DNA of 64,000 nt from Adiantum capillus-veneris (Eukaryota; Streptophyta; Polypodiopsida; Polypodiales; Pteridaceae), in NCBI GenBank assembly GCA_014529385.2, contig CM043963.1, positions 101,673,912-101,737,911 on the forward strand, read 5' to 3'. Of this stretch, positions 46,501 to 56,370 are shown in pieces. Below the pieces are notes generated by a model. The model was not told the origin of the DNA. It saw only the letters and a program-made list of their open reading frames with translations, and did no database searches. The number at the start of each line of letters is the position of its first letter. The first letter of the stretch is position 1. A program made the translations under genes and the position numbers.

Positions 46501-47396
46501 TGGCAAAATCGTTTGACATGAAAGACATGGGTGAGGCAAGTCATATACTTGGTATTCGCATTGAGAGAGACAGATCAAAGAAGTTGATTTGGTTATCTCA
46601 AACATAGTATATTGACAAGGTTTTGCAACGTTTCAATATGGAGAAGGGAAAGGCATTGAGTGTTCCATTGCCACCATATGTGAAACTTAACAAACAATAT
46701 TGTCCTGTGTCTGAGGAAGAACATGCTGAAATGGATAAGATTCCATATGCGTCTGCAGTGGGTAGTTTGAGGTATGCAATGATTGCTACTCGCCCAGACA
46801 TTGCATTTGCAGTGGGAGTAGTAAGTCGATACATGTCAAACCCAGGCAAGAAACATTGGGAGGCAGTGAAAGGAATATTGAGATACTTGAAAGCTACAAA
46901 GAGTATGCGTATATGCTATGGGAGTCAGGAGCTAAGTGTTAAGGGTTTTACAGACTCAGATTATGCAGGTGACTTAGACAACCGAAGGTCTACGTCAGGG
47001 TATGTCTTTACATTGGCTGGTGGAGCAGTATCATGGCGTTCTAGATTACAAGATTGTGTTACTCAGTCTACTACAGAGGCTGAATATGTTGCAGCATCAG
47101 AGGCATGCAAAGAATCAATTTGGCTTAATCGACTAGTAACAGATTTGGGAATCAAAGAAGAGATGCCTGTGTTATATTGTGATAGTCAAAGTGCTATACA
47201 ATTGGCTCGCAATCCAGTTTATCACTCAAAGACAAAGCATGTGGATGTGAAGTATCATTTCATTAGGGAAATGCTCGAGGATAAGCAACTTCAGCTTGTC
47301 AAAGTTCACACCACAGAAAATCCTGCTAATCTACTTACAAAAGGACTTCCCTCAGAGAGCTTTGCGCATTTTCACAAGCAGTTAGGTGTAGGGTAG
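43501..47396 (+). pseudogene. copia Gag-Pol polyprotein, N-terminally truncated
   Basis: One reading frame throughout, broken only by TAA 43884, TAG 45936, TAA 46239, TAG 46491 and TAG 46605. Gag (UBN2-like): VLVQKKQIKPINLKGIKPE, YQAWLKLSDLYEKQSAASQV. Zinc knuckle CYHCGKKGHMKRDC (44118-44159). Protease WIIDSGASLHVSPNKEW (near 44360). Integrase: HSRLGHMSKKGMEIL, CEHCLYGKQ, core D in VHSDLCGPM, D in RTDNGGEY and E in NGVAERMNRT. Reverse transcriptase: WVYRYKITAHDSQPKYKARL, HQMDVKTAFLHGDL, SLYGLKQSPRAWY and YVDDILIAG (near 46440). RNase H: FTDSDYAGDLDNRRSTSGY, TEAEYVAASEACKE, YCDSQSAIQLA and HVDVKYHFIREML. It ends at TAG 47394. The first few dozen gag residues are lost at the nested insertion. 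Confidence 0.95.
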
Positions 47397-47485
47397 TACA
47401 TCACTTCTCTACATCTCTTGTATATTAGCTTGTATAGTAGCTTCTCTCACACTTAAAGTACCACATTGGACTTTAAGTGGGAGGT
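47397..47485 (+). other. copia 3' untranslated spacer and polypurine tract
   Basis: TTTAAGTGGGAGGT (47472-47485) ends at the 3' LTR and is the expected plant copia polypurine tract. Confidence 0.8.
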
Positions 47486-47678
47486 TGTTGGGGTATAAAG
47501 CCCAATGTGGTCGCCCAGGTAAGTGGGCGGGCCGCCAGGTATGTACACATATTCTTTTGTAAAAAACCTAATAAGAACTCACTATGCTCTACACATTACA
47601 GTAGAGCGAGTTCACCATATCGTCGTGCTCTTCTTCACGCACTCTCTCTCGCGTCGCACTTCCGCTCGTACTCCTTCA
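47486..47678 (+). repeat. copia 3' LTR (193 bp)
   Basis: It matches the 5' LTR at all but one position. It ends CTTCA and is followed by the CTTCT target duplication. Confidence 0.97.
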
Positions 47679-47683
47679 CTTCT
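47679..47683. repeat. target-site duplication CTTCT, right copy
   Basis: Pairs with 32036-32040. It lies in the gag codons reading LKGEGG on the minus strand. Confidence 0.95.
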
Positions 47684-49548
47684 CCTTTCAGTGTTGTCTG
47701 AGCGGACTTGCTTCCACTTTGTTGTGAGGATGAATCATCATCAAGATCCTTGAATTCACCCTCCTTGTAGACCGCGCAATTATCTACAAGGTAAAGAGCC
47801 TCCTTTGTTAACTCATTTAATGTTGTGCTCCTCTTCATATGTAAGTCCTTCTGGAGATTTGCGTTCCTTAGTCCTTGAATAAATATAAGCATAAGTCTGG
47901 ACTGAGTTGGCAGTTCTTCCACAAGGCAGAACTTCACATATCTTTTTAGTCGTAAGACTTCCTTTCGTACAGATTCTCCTTCTTTCTATTTGAATTTATG
48001 GATTTGTGAGACTGTATTATGAGCTATCCCCCTTTGTGAGAATTCCTCAATAAACTTGTCAAACACCTCCTCCATAGACTCAAAGTCTCTACGCTCCACA
48101 AAGTCAAATCAAGTAGTGGCATCCTCCACTAGGGTAAGTCCAAACCCTGAAAATTGGGTAGGGAAGTCTAGCACCTCTTCAGCTCTAATTACACGCACAA
48201 AGGCTGCTACATGGTCCCTAGGATCTCTATTTCCCATGTATTTCTTGTTTACCCATTTTTGCACCTGAGAAGGTCTAATTCTACGATGGTCTACAAAACT
48301 CATCATTGGTTCTCCTCGTCCTACTTGATATACCTCCTCTGGCCTTCGGTAGTGGGAGGGTTCCTCTCCCAGAGGTACCCCTAAGCCATAATTTCTAATG
48401 GTCTTTGCAAGAGGTGGTTCATCTCTTCGAACTCCTTCTATGGGTTGTCTTCCAGGCTCTATCGACTCTTGAGTTTTTGGCTTACTCTCGCATTGATACT
48501 GTGAATAGAGTGGTGGTTCTTGTAAATCTCTTAGCCCTCGTGCGGTTGGATAACCATCTCGATTTCAGTCTTGTTCTAATATCGCACTTTGTCAAAGCCA
48601 TGCCTGCAATGATGGTTGGGTTGCCTGTTGTTTCTCGTAGTTGAACGTCTGTTGTCGGTTAGAATGTGAGGTCGCGTCGTACTCTCCTAAAAATGGACTT
48701 GTTGACTTGCTAGGGGTATAGGTGAACCTTGGCACTTCTTCGGGGGCATATGTTGATGTTACTGGAACTATTGCCTTTTCTACCTCCTCTGGGAGAATGT
48801 ATTCTCGCCCGTACCTATCAACAAAAATAATATTCTTCCCCATAGCAATTTCATTAGAGAATAAGTAAAGAACCTTGTCTTTGCTTAATTCATTTGGGTA
48901 GGGTTCTTTGCATCGAAAATAAGAGACTACTCCCTCGCTCTCATGCTTGTAAATTCCCACATTCTCATTATAGGTAGAGACCCTGGTTGTTTTTTTATCA
49001 TACATAAAAAGATCTCCAGGTCGATCAATTTTTGGAGGCGATTCTTGAGTTTCTGAGACCATTTTTTCTTTTGCCACATTATCTCCATATCTGTTGTAAT
49101 CCTCAGGGTTACTAACTATCAGATAGTGGTTTCCCTTTTTGTCTCGGGATCTATCTCCATCATCATAGACTCGAATTATCTTCAGTCTCTGAATAGGTCT
49201 TTCTTCTATATAAATACACTTGCATCCCCAATAGTCAGAATAAACTAGGGCTCCCCTAGAGTTTGTTTCTCCTAAGAAGATTATAGTGAATTTGGCATCG
49301 TTCAAAGGGTTTTGGGAGGTACTTCATCCTCGCATTGGTCCTTCATCGGAGAAACCTCGTGGCTGTTGACTACCCATCATGAAGAAGGACTTATCTGATG
49401 AAGTGCCAGTATCACTACCCTCCTCAATGACCGGTGCTAATGGATCTAGCCTTGCCTAAGTTACACTCTCCTCAATGGACACTAAGCTACCTTGATCACC
49501 TGCCACTTTTTGGTCTCTAGGAATGTGTCTTCCTGATCTCAAATTCAT
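47684..49548 (-). pseudogene. Tat/Athila-like Ty3 retrotransposon, proximal gag
   Basis: The start ATG is at 49548 (MNLRSGRHIPRDQKVAGDQ). Then comes an unusual N-terminal region of about 250 residues (GALVYSDYWGCKCIYIEERP, VGIYKHESEGVVSYFRCKEP, EIAMGKNIIFVDRYGREYIL). The canonical Retrotrans_gag part follows: RRIRPSQVQKW-type RIRPSQVQKWVNKKYMG, FPTQFSGFGLTLVEDATT, FDKFIEEFSQRGIAHN-type and RLKRYVKFCLVEELPTQSR. The frame is continuous from 49548 to the copia border and resumes unshifted at 32035. Stops are TAG 49456, TGA 49324, TGA 48592, TGA 48565, TGA 48109 and TAG 47986. Several replace Trp (for example TT-stop-FDF). Confidence 0.85.
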
Positions 49549-51350
49549 CAAAATTAGCCATGCAATTTATCACAAATCCAACCACTCACCTGGCAAAGGA
49601 TCAGTTTCCGCACAACTTCTTGCCTTGCCCCGCTGAATATACATGTACACAAGCGTTTAATTTTGGAAATCGAATCAAAGCATTTAACCGCTAGAGGTGG
49701 TCTTAGTAATGATTGGTATAACTGGAGGGTTAACCTCAACCACTACTGTACTTTATACACTTTGGTTGTCTTGGTTTGATCTGCTTATTTGAAATTGTAC
49801 TTCACTCCAATGTTTGTCAGTTTACAGGGAAAGTCTTAATTCAGTCTTTGCTCCATCAAAAGGTCAAACAAGGTCCAATTTCACTTCTGAAAACTCTTAA
49901 GTCAATTGGAACATCACTCTATGTCCACAATCAGATTTTCACCTCAATAAGCCTCTATAGACATCCTACGCGTAGGATGTCTACCTGCTCTGTTTTGGCT
50001 TAATTTTGCACAATAGATTCCCCTTGATGTGCTGAGTCCACATCTGTTTTTACTTTTTGATTTGGACACCTATAAGCTGGTCAATTGATCAGAAATCTAT
50101 TCCAGCAGCCTGATGTTGGTCTGACCAGTCAAATCAACTCTAATTTGGACCAAAATTGACTAGGAGGCTTGCCTTAGGCTATACAACACCCTGCTATGCC
50201 TATAGTCAGTTTTTGACTTCAATATCATGCAGTAGACATCCTACGTGTAGGAGGTCTAACTGCTCAAAATTGCTTCAAATGCAAACCACAGACTCCTCTT
50301 AAGGTGCTAATCACTGTGGTATTCTCAAAGTGGGATTTGGAGTGCTAAATCACATAGAACACATCCTACACGTATGATGTCTAAGTGATTTGTTTGACCC
50401 CAAACTTGAGCCACAGCTTCCCCTTGATGTCAGCAACCCAATGCTATGCTTAGATTTTAGTTTGGAAGGCTCAAAAGACCCCAATTTTAGCTATCCTAGC
50501 CTTTTTCAATCAAAATGCTAAAGTCTGCTTAAAACCCAATTTTCTCACGCATTTGAGATGAAACCTTTCTCATGCACTCAATAAATCATGTAGATCATGC
50601 TCATGCAGCCATCCTATGGTTTTGGTCTTAAATTAATGTCTTGGCACAATTTGGGTAGGATGTCTGGCAATTTCCTTTGTTTTGGCCTTATCCTGTCAAG
50701 ATATGGTCAAACTTCCACTTTCGATGTGAAAATAGGGTAAAACCTACCTTCTAAACACACTGGTCAATTCAGATTTTCAAAGTTCTCACCAGGACACCCT
50801 GTAGACATCCTACGCGTAGGATGTCTAGTGGCTTAAATTTTTATTTTATTTTTTTTTATAGAAGTGCTCCCTATATTGCCCTGTAGCTCTCTCATAAATA
50901 CTCACAGAAACTTTTGAACTTCACTTCAACTTCTAAACACTCTTTTCCGTCTTTTACAACTCTTTGATGAGTCTAACCAGCAAATATAACATGCATGAAG
51001 TGCTCTCGATCATAAATCATGATGTCATACTTACCCTACTCCTACTCATCATGTGAGATGGTGATTTCGGTGTCTCGGTTGCTTCCTGGCCTCTCCGGAC
51101 TCTCAAGCTATCCTTTCACCACCTCTACCACTCCAACTCCTACTCTCTACACCACAACTTAACTAATACCTAAAACTACCTAAGTCTACCTGAGTCGAAG
51201 GATCTAGGCCAGACACTCGCTCCCTAGACTCCTCCTAAGACCTAGAGATTCCTCCACCCTCTGATCCTATCTAAATGTAAAACAAAACTTCGGCAAGCCA
51301 GAGAATCCCTATCCTCAAGGACTAGTCTCGGTCACCTACCTAGGGTTTTC
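49549..51350 (-). other. 5' leader of the minus-strand Ty3 element
   Basis: About 1.8 kb between the primer-binding site and gag ATG, without a supported gene. It carries the palindrome family of the next entry. Long palindrome-bearing leaders precede both this gag and the coiled-coil ORF at 16557, which ties the two elements together. Confidence 0.7.
49959..50826. repeat. palindrome array in the Ty3 leader
   Basis: Copies of the AGACATCCTACG palindrome lie at 49959-49982 (perfect), 50234-50257 (one base off in each half), about 50359-50382 (three or more differences) and 50803-50826 (perfect). A half-site GTAGGATGTCT is at about 50657-50667. Spacings are 275 bp and 569 bp (twice 284.5) for the main series, and about 286 bp between the 50359 copy and the half-site's implied start. 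The period matches the array at 15511-16390. Confidence 0.88.
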
Positions 51351-51369
51351 GTCCCCGGCAGCAGCACCA
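51351..51369 (-). other. primer-binding site of the minus-strand Ty3 element
   Basis: On the minus strand TGGTGCTGCTGCCGGGGAC resembles the aspartate-tRNA site TGGCGCCGTTGCCGGGG used by Tat/Athila-type elements. It follows a CA-ending LTR border (plus-strand TGTTGGCGGA at 51371) by one base. Confidence 0.65.
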
Positions 51370-51370
51370 A

Positions 51371-53330
51371 TGTTGGCGGATACGCGACGATGGACGTCAG
51401 CAAATTCAAGGGCTATTTTGTGAATTTGTTTGCAAATGATTCACTAATCTTCCTCAAAACTTGTCCTCAAGTGATTAGGAAGTCTCTAGAGATTGTCCAA
51501 ATGTATGCAATTGCGTCAGGTTCAAAGTGAAATATTGAAAAATCAAGATTGATCTCCCTCTCAGAAAGTGACTCATTCGATCTAGCAGTGTGGTCCGGGG
51601 AGATTGTGTCCAAAAGGACTGTGTTTGGGCACCTGCGAGCCCCTCTAGAGGTGGATATAAGCCAAGGGCAAAGATTCTCATGGGTGATGATAAGATAAGG
51701 AGCAAGATATGAAGGTGGGAGTATCTACTCCTCCCATTTGAGAGCATATTGAAAGTAATCAATTCATTAATTATGCTCCCATACTTATCATTTAATGGAC
51801 CGCTACTCAAGAGAGCCAAATGAAATTGGAAGAAGCTACTTAAACTACTGAAGAGATTCCTCTAGAAAAACAACGATAAAAACTCATTGCCTTGGCAATG
51901 GGCAAGTTGGGGAGGCCATAGTGAGGCCGGTGAGGCAACGTGGTCTCAAGATTCTAAACCCTAGTACTTACACAGAGGCTTAGTGTGCCAAGTTTGTCGT
52001 TGCAATCACAAAGCCACATCAAGATTGGGCATGTTGTGCTGAGCACATATACCAAGTTTCATTTCATTCGGACATATAGATTGAGTATTGAGAGAATTTT
52101 ACTCTTTCTGAGAAATTCCTTGTCACAAAGTGGTGATTTTGTGCAAGTTTGACTTCCAAATTTGTTGTGAGTACATGTGCATGCTATACACATCAAGGAG
52201 CACATGGGGTAAAAACAAAATTTCAATCTGACCAAATAGACATCATACGTGTATGATGTCCTAGAGGCCAAATTTGGGTCAAAAGATAAATCTGAGTGCA
52301 CGTTTGTGATCAATAGCACTTATGAAGCAAATAGGCAAAATTCCATTTATTTTGAAGCATTTTTGGGCATGTAAAGGTCAAGGGGGGATGGATCTAGGCA
52401 AAGTGAATGCTTCAATTGATCATATCTAGGACAAAAAGTGTTGAAATTGAGTTTTGCAAGTTGTTGTGAATTGCTTGTGGGGTGGAAGACCTTTGCAGTG
52501 AGTTTCACCTCATTTTGACCAGCTAGACATCATAAGTCTATGATGTTTGAAGGGAAATTTCAAGGACCAGAGCTGACCAAGGTGTTTAGCACCACAAAAC
52601 AAGCTTAGAGACCAAGTATCATCCAATGTGGAGCATCTTTGACTTAGAAGACATCTTTGACAACAACTAAGACAAAATTAGGAGAGATTGGCATTCCTAC
52701 ATGTGTGTTGGAAGCACAAAGTAGGACTATAATTGAACCTTACATATCAAGGAGAGTCTAAATTTCAAGTTTGGGCTAATTCTAAGCACTTAAACATCAT
52801 GTGCATAAGATGTTTGGAGGCTCGTTTTAGGACACAGGAAGTGATTTTGCTTGACTAACAGCCTTCCTTGTGACCCTAGGATCCCATCCGTCTCCTTAGA
52901 TCAATGCTTAGAGCTCACATAGGAAACCAAGTCCTTATATTCAGTTGTTTAGTTGGAATTAACCCTCTAGTTATACCAATCAACACTGTAGAATACTTAA
53001 GTGAGAATCACTATTTTGACAAAGAATTGCAGAGTCAAAAGTTTTGTACATACTAGTTTATTAAAAGATTCAAAATGTTCGTTATATTACAATTTGTGTC
53101 CATTGCACCATCAAGGACAATCTACATGGCCATAAGGCCATATGTCATTATGATAAATATGGACCTTGCATGGGCCTTGTAAAGAATCATAATTTTAAGG
53201 AATTAAAACTAATGTTGTGTAGGGTTAAGGGGACAAGGGCATTCAAGAAGCTAGTTTTAAGTAGGCTTTTCTAGCCCTGTTTTTAGACACATGTAGGATG
53301 TGGACCTAAGAGGTCACTTTCTCTCTCTAG
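51371..53330 (-). repeat. probable 5' LTR of the minus-strand Ty3 element
   Basis: The LTR end nearest the primer-binding site is at 51371. The other border is not fixed because no second LTR is in the window; the given end is a guess based on where the sequence character changes. No gene is visible. It contains the diverged palindromes at 52238-52815. Confidence 0.45.
52238..52815. repeat. diverged palindromes with paired (compensatory) changes
   Basis: At 52238-52261 both arms have changed together: CATCCTACG became CATCATACG while CGTAGGATG became CGTATGATG, keeping the palindrome. Related, weaker palindromes start at 52525 and 52792 (spacing 287 and 267 bp). Confidence 0.75.
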
Positions 53331-53790
53331 CTTTTTGAAAGTGAAGGGAGTAAGGGAGTGGCCACATCAGCAAAAACGTGGGTCATTAAGAGCCAAAATT
53401 TGACTTTTTTCTCAAAAAAGTTTTTTTAACTAATTTTTTACTGAAAACTTCCCCCCAGCATATATACATATGAAAAAATCATTTTTTGGCATTTTTCTAA
53501 ACCCACAAACATTGAAATTCCACTTTTCACCTTTTCCTAAACCTACAAACACTGAAAGTCCACTTTTAAAAAAATAAAATCCCCAAAAAAAAACTTTTGT
53601 TCTCTCCTCTCTCCCTCTCTCTTCCTCCCTCCTCTCTCCCTCTTCTCTCCTCCTCCCTGCTCCCTTCTCTCCTCCTCCTCCCCTCTCTCTCCCTCTCCCC
53701 CCATGCCCCCTTCTCTCCTTCCATGTTCCTCCCTCTCCCTCCCCCCTCTCTCTTTTCATCCTGTGCTTCCTCATGCAACAATTGCCATGG
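53331..53790. repeat. AT/T-rich then CT-rich low-complexity DNA
   Basis: 53400-53600 has A/T runs and a local repeat of AAACCTACAAACA(C/T)TGAAA (about 53501 and 53543). 53600-53765 is almost pure C and T, read as Arg/Glu/Gly on the minus strand. Confidence 0.8.
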
Positions 53791-54217
53791 TGCTCACGGA
53801 CATCACAAATCGTATGCCTCCACCACCATGTACTCCACACAACAAAAGCGTACATATTTTCTTGTCGGCGGCGTTTGCACCGAAGTTCGTCGATGAGGGT
53901 GAGCAGAGGTCATCCCAGGAATGTCGTACCATCGGTGAGATGAATGTTGATGGTTCTTCAATATCTTGGGAGGGGAGAAGTAGGCTTGTTAAACTATTGC
54001 AATTTGTTGTGTATGGGTGCAGGTGCATCTTTGCATTCGTTGGATGCAGAAATGTCAAGCTCTTGAGCTCAAAAGAGTGGCATTACAAGACAATATTGCC
54101 TCTTCGAAGAGGGAGGTTGAAACTCTCCAACAACAATTGCAAGAAAAGGATGTGTACATTATGAAGCTTGCCAATATCATCACATATTTGAAAGAAACAC
54201 CCCCTGGTGCAAGGTAA
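53791..54217 (+). CDS. possible coiled-coil gene fragment, two exons
   Basis: A first open segment from ATG 53791 (MVLTDITNRMPPPPCTPHNK, then FAPKFVDEGEQRSSQE) reaches a possible splice donor (GGGTGCAGG region near 54022). A second segment, 54023-54214, reads HLCIRWMQKCQALELKRVAL, SKREVETLQQQLQEKDVYIM and ANIITYLKE, a heptad-like coiled coil, and ends at a GCAAG-GTAACA donor. Composition is protein-like but I recognise no family and cannot confirm the splicing. Many plant transposon-associated genes look similar. Confidence 0.25.
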
Positions 54218-55745
54218 CAATATACTTCTTACTTTTGGTTGTGTTCTTCTTATCACAGACTTTGAAGTCTAAGGTGTTGCCTCTACTTGTTTTGTAGTGC
54301 TTAGCACAAAGTTTGCTTTTGTACACAAATAGTGAAAGGTTAGAGAGGTCACGTGTCACCACTTTTTCTCTAAAACAACCTTCTTTCTTACATCTTGCAT
54401 GTAGGTGCTTCAAATCCATGCTTATTAGAGGTGGCTAATCTCATCCTAATGTATATTTTAGGATTATTGGATGGAAATACTTGCAAATTTGTACATCATA
54501 AACTTAACAAGTGTCTTTTCTATACAGCTTGAAAATGTTGAATTCATACATGTTTTTGTTTGAAGAACAATCTCTAACACATCATGATACAAGGTGACCT
54601 CTTACTATGCTAGTTGAGTGGCGTTGTTTGCAAGAATGGCTTAAGGAACTGGCATAACACGAAGCTTTTAGGATGGCACAAAGCTCTCCTCAAGCAATGT
54701 GGCTCCCACTACACCAAAAATCATTATGCTAATATGGAGAGATCCCTAGTAGGACAATACAACATCTTTTCATCAGCAACACACCCTTTCCTAACATGAG
54801 GGCACCCCCGCCAAAGATATTTATCTGATAGGTCATCCCATGAGCATACCATGTCATGGAATGGATGTAAGAACTATGACCGCACTACCCACTGGAAGTT
54901 GTTCACGTATGTATGTTTATCAAAGTTAAAGAGAAGAAATTTGGACTTTTTTGTTTGTTGATCTGTAAGAGCACTCTAGGTCTATCATATTTTAGATTGT
55001 TTGATAAGTTAAATAAGATTTGTAGTCATTTAAAGTGTAAATTTATTTTTGTTTGGTAAGATTGTACATGGGAAGACATGATAAAGTACAAGATATCTTG
55101 ACGGAAAAAACCACGGTGAGATTCCTACCATGCACTTGTGACACCATACCTCTCCTTGAACCCTTGATTTCTATCATAGTGGGAAGTTTAAGGGAAGCCT
55201 ATTTTCAAATTTTTAGCAATAAATTTTTTTGAAGAAAATTTTTGTTATTTTAAAAATTGTACACAATCTAGGAGTTCATTCTGATTGTTTTCCTTCAGTT
55301 TCAAATTTTGACCGAGGGCACTCCTTGGAAGCCACTTTTAAAGGTGTTAGGGCAAGATTTTCGGAAAGTTTTGTATGTAGGAAATAGTCCTTAACACAAT
55401 AAAAAACATTGGTTCTTTGAGTATTTTTAGATTCCCTAGGTTTAAATGCTCGTTGGAGTCCATATATTAAGGAAAAAGTAAGATATGTCTGTTTTACATC
55501 ATTTTTTTAGAAATTGCCAACTTGCACGTTGATTTTTGGAGAATCCAAGCAAGATATGATTTTTTTGCATCACACAGTGGTCAAAGAGTGTGACGAGATG
55601 AACAAATTCATGTGAGACAAGCCTAGAAAGATTCGGAGCTGATTGGAAGCTAGAAGATGTTGAAAGCAGCCTAAAAGTTCAACACTTCAAAAAAAAAACA
55701 AAAAAAGACAAACCTTGCATCATCCTCATACACAATAATTTTGCA
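54218..55745. other. no gene recognised
   Basis: AT-rich, with no supported coding region, RNA gene or repeat. CACTACACCAAAA at about 54710 resembles a transposon end but has no partner or subterminal repeats. Confidence 0.4.
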
Positions 55746-55747
55746 AT

Positions 55748-55895
55748 TTTTGTCATTGTAAAGACCCCCATGGCCCTCAGCAAGACTGGCCACAAGGGCG
55801 CACAAAAAGCCCATCCAAAAGTCCCGGATGGGCATTTTGTGCGCCCTTGTGGCCATTCTTGTTGAGGGCCTTGGGGGCTTTTACATGGACAAAAA
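55748..55895. repeat. foldback (MITE-like) element 1
   Basis: Arms 55748-55816 and 55826-55895 are about 70 bp each and pair over nearly all their length (outer TTTTTGTC, inner GCCCATCC). The loop is about 9 bp. It shares the words CCACAAGGGCGC and GGCCCTCA with element 2, so they are one family. No coding capacity. Confidence 0.85.
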
Positions 55896-55967
55896 AATGC
55901 AAAAATATTGTGTATGAGGATGATATAAAGATGTTATGTTGGATGTACAAAGAGCAAGAGCTTCCTC

Positions 55968-55968
<1 letters not shown>

Positions 55969-56002
<34 letters not shown>
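55969..56002 (+). repeat. 34-bp pure C homopolymer
   Basis: An uninterrupted C run between the foldback elements, followed by (CCCT)n. The length may vary by assembly. Confidence 0.95.
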
Positions 56003-56005
<3 letters not shown>

Positions 56006-56019
56006 CTCCCTCCCCATTT

Positions 56020-56110
56020 TGTTATGGCCTGGATGGCCATTCTCATGCCCTTGTGGCCCCTCTTGTTGAGGGTCCCTGGGGCCTTAAAATGGCAAATACA
56101 ATCTTTTTTT
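56020..56110. repeat. half unit of the foldback family
   Basis: ATGCCCTTGTGGCC, TTGTTGAGGGTCCCTGGGGCCTT and TGGCAAATA match the 3' arm of elements 1 and 2. The 5' arm is missing. Confidence 0.6.
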
Positions 56111-56260
56111 ATCCATGGCCATGAGATAGAAGTGTGCAGTTTGATGTATTCATAGCAAACTCCCCCCCCTTCTCCCCAATGGTAAGTACTTAAACCTTGT
56201 ATCATGCTCATCAACCATTTTTTGCTTCCTTGTGTCCACTACCCCTGTTCTTGGTGTGTG

Positions 56261-56370
56261 TTTGTCATTATAAGGTCCCAGGGACCCTCAAAAAGAGGGT
56301 CCACAAGGGCGCGTAGAATGGCCATCCAGGGTCCTCTTTTTGAGGATCCCTAGGACCTTATAATGACAAA
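56261..56370. repeat. foldback (MITE-like) element 2, 110 bp
   Basis: Arms 56261-56302 and 56329-56370 are 42 bp each. They start TTTGTCATTATAAGGTCC and pair with about four mismatches. The loop contains CACAAGGGCGCG. No clear target duplication is visible. Confidence 0.85.

Larger units (their letters stand above)
32041..47678 (+). mobile_element. complete Ty1/copia retrotransposon with nested Ty3 insertion
   Basis: Two 193-bp LTRs (32041-32233 and 47486-47678), a methionine-type primer-binding site, gag-pol and a polypurine tract are all present, with a CTTCT target duplication. Without the nested DNA (32856-43500) the element is about 5.0 kb, a normal copia length. The host site is the gag of a minus-strand Ty3 element. 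The N-terminal few dozen codons of gag are lost at the nested insertion. Confidence 0.95.

Noticed and set aside
53430-53855. Arg/Glu/Gly-rich minus-strand ORF
   Set aside because: Encoded by a CT-rich tract read in reverse, with no domain or codon signal.
54705-54730. CACTACACCAAAA as a third CACTA end
   Set aside because: No subterminal repeats, no partner terminus and no coding sequence near it.
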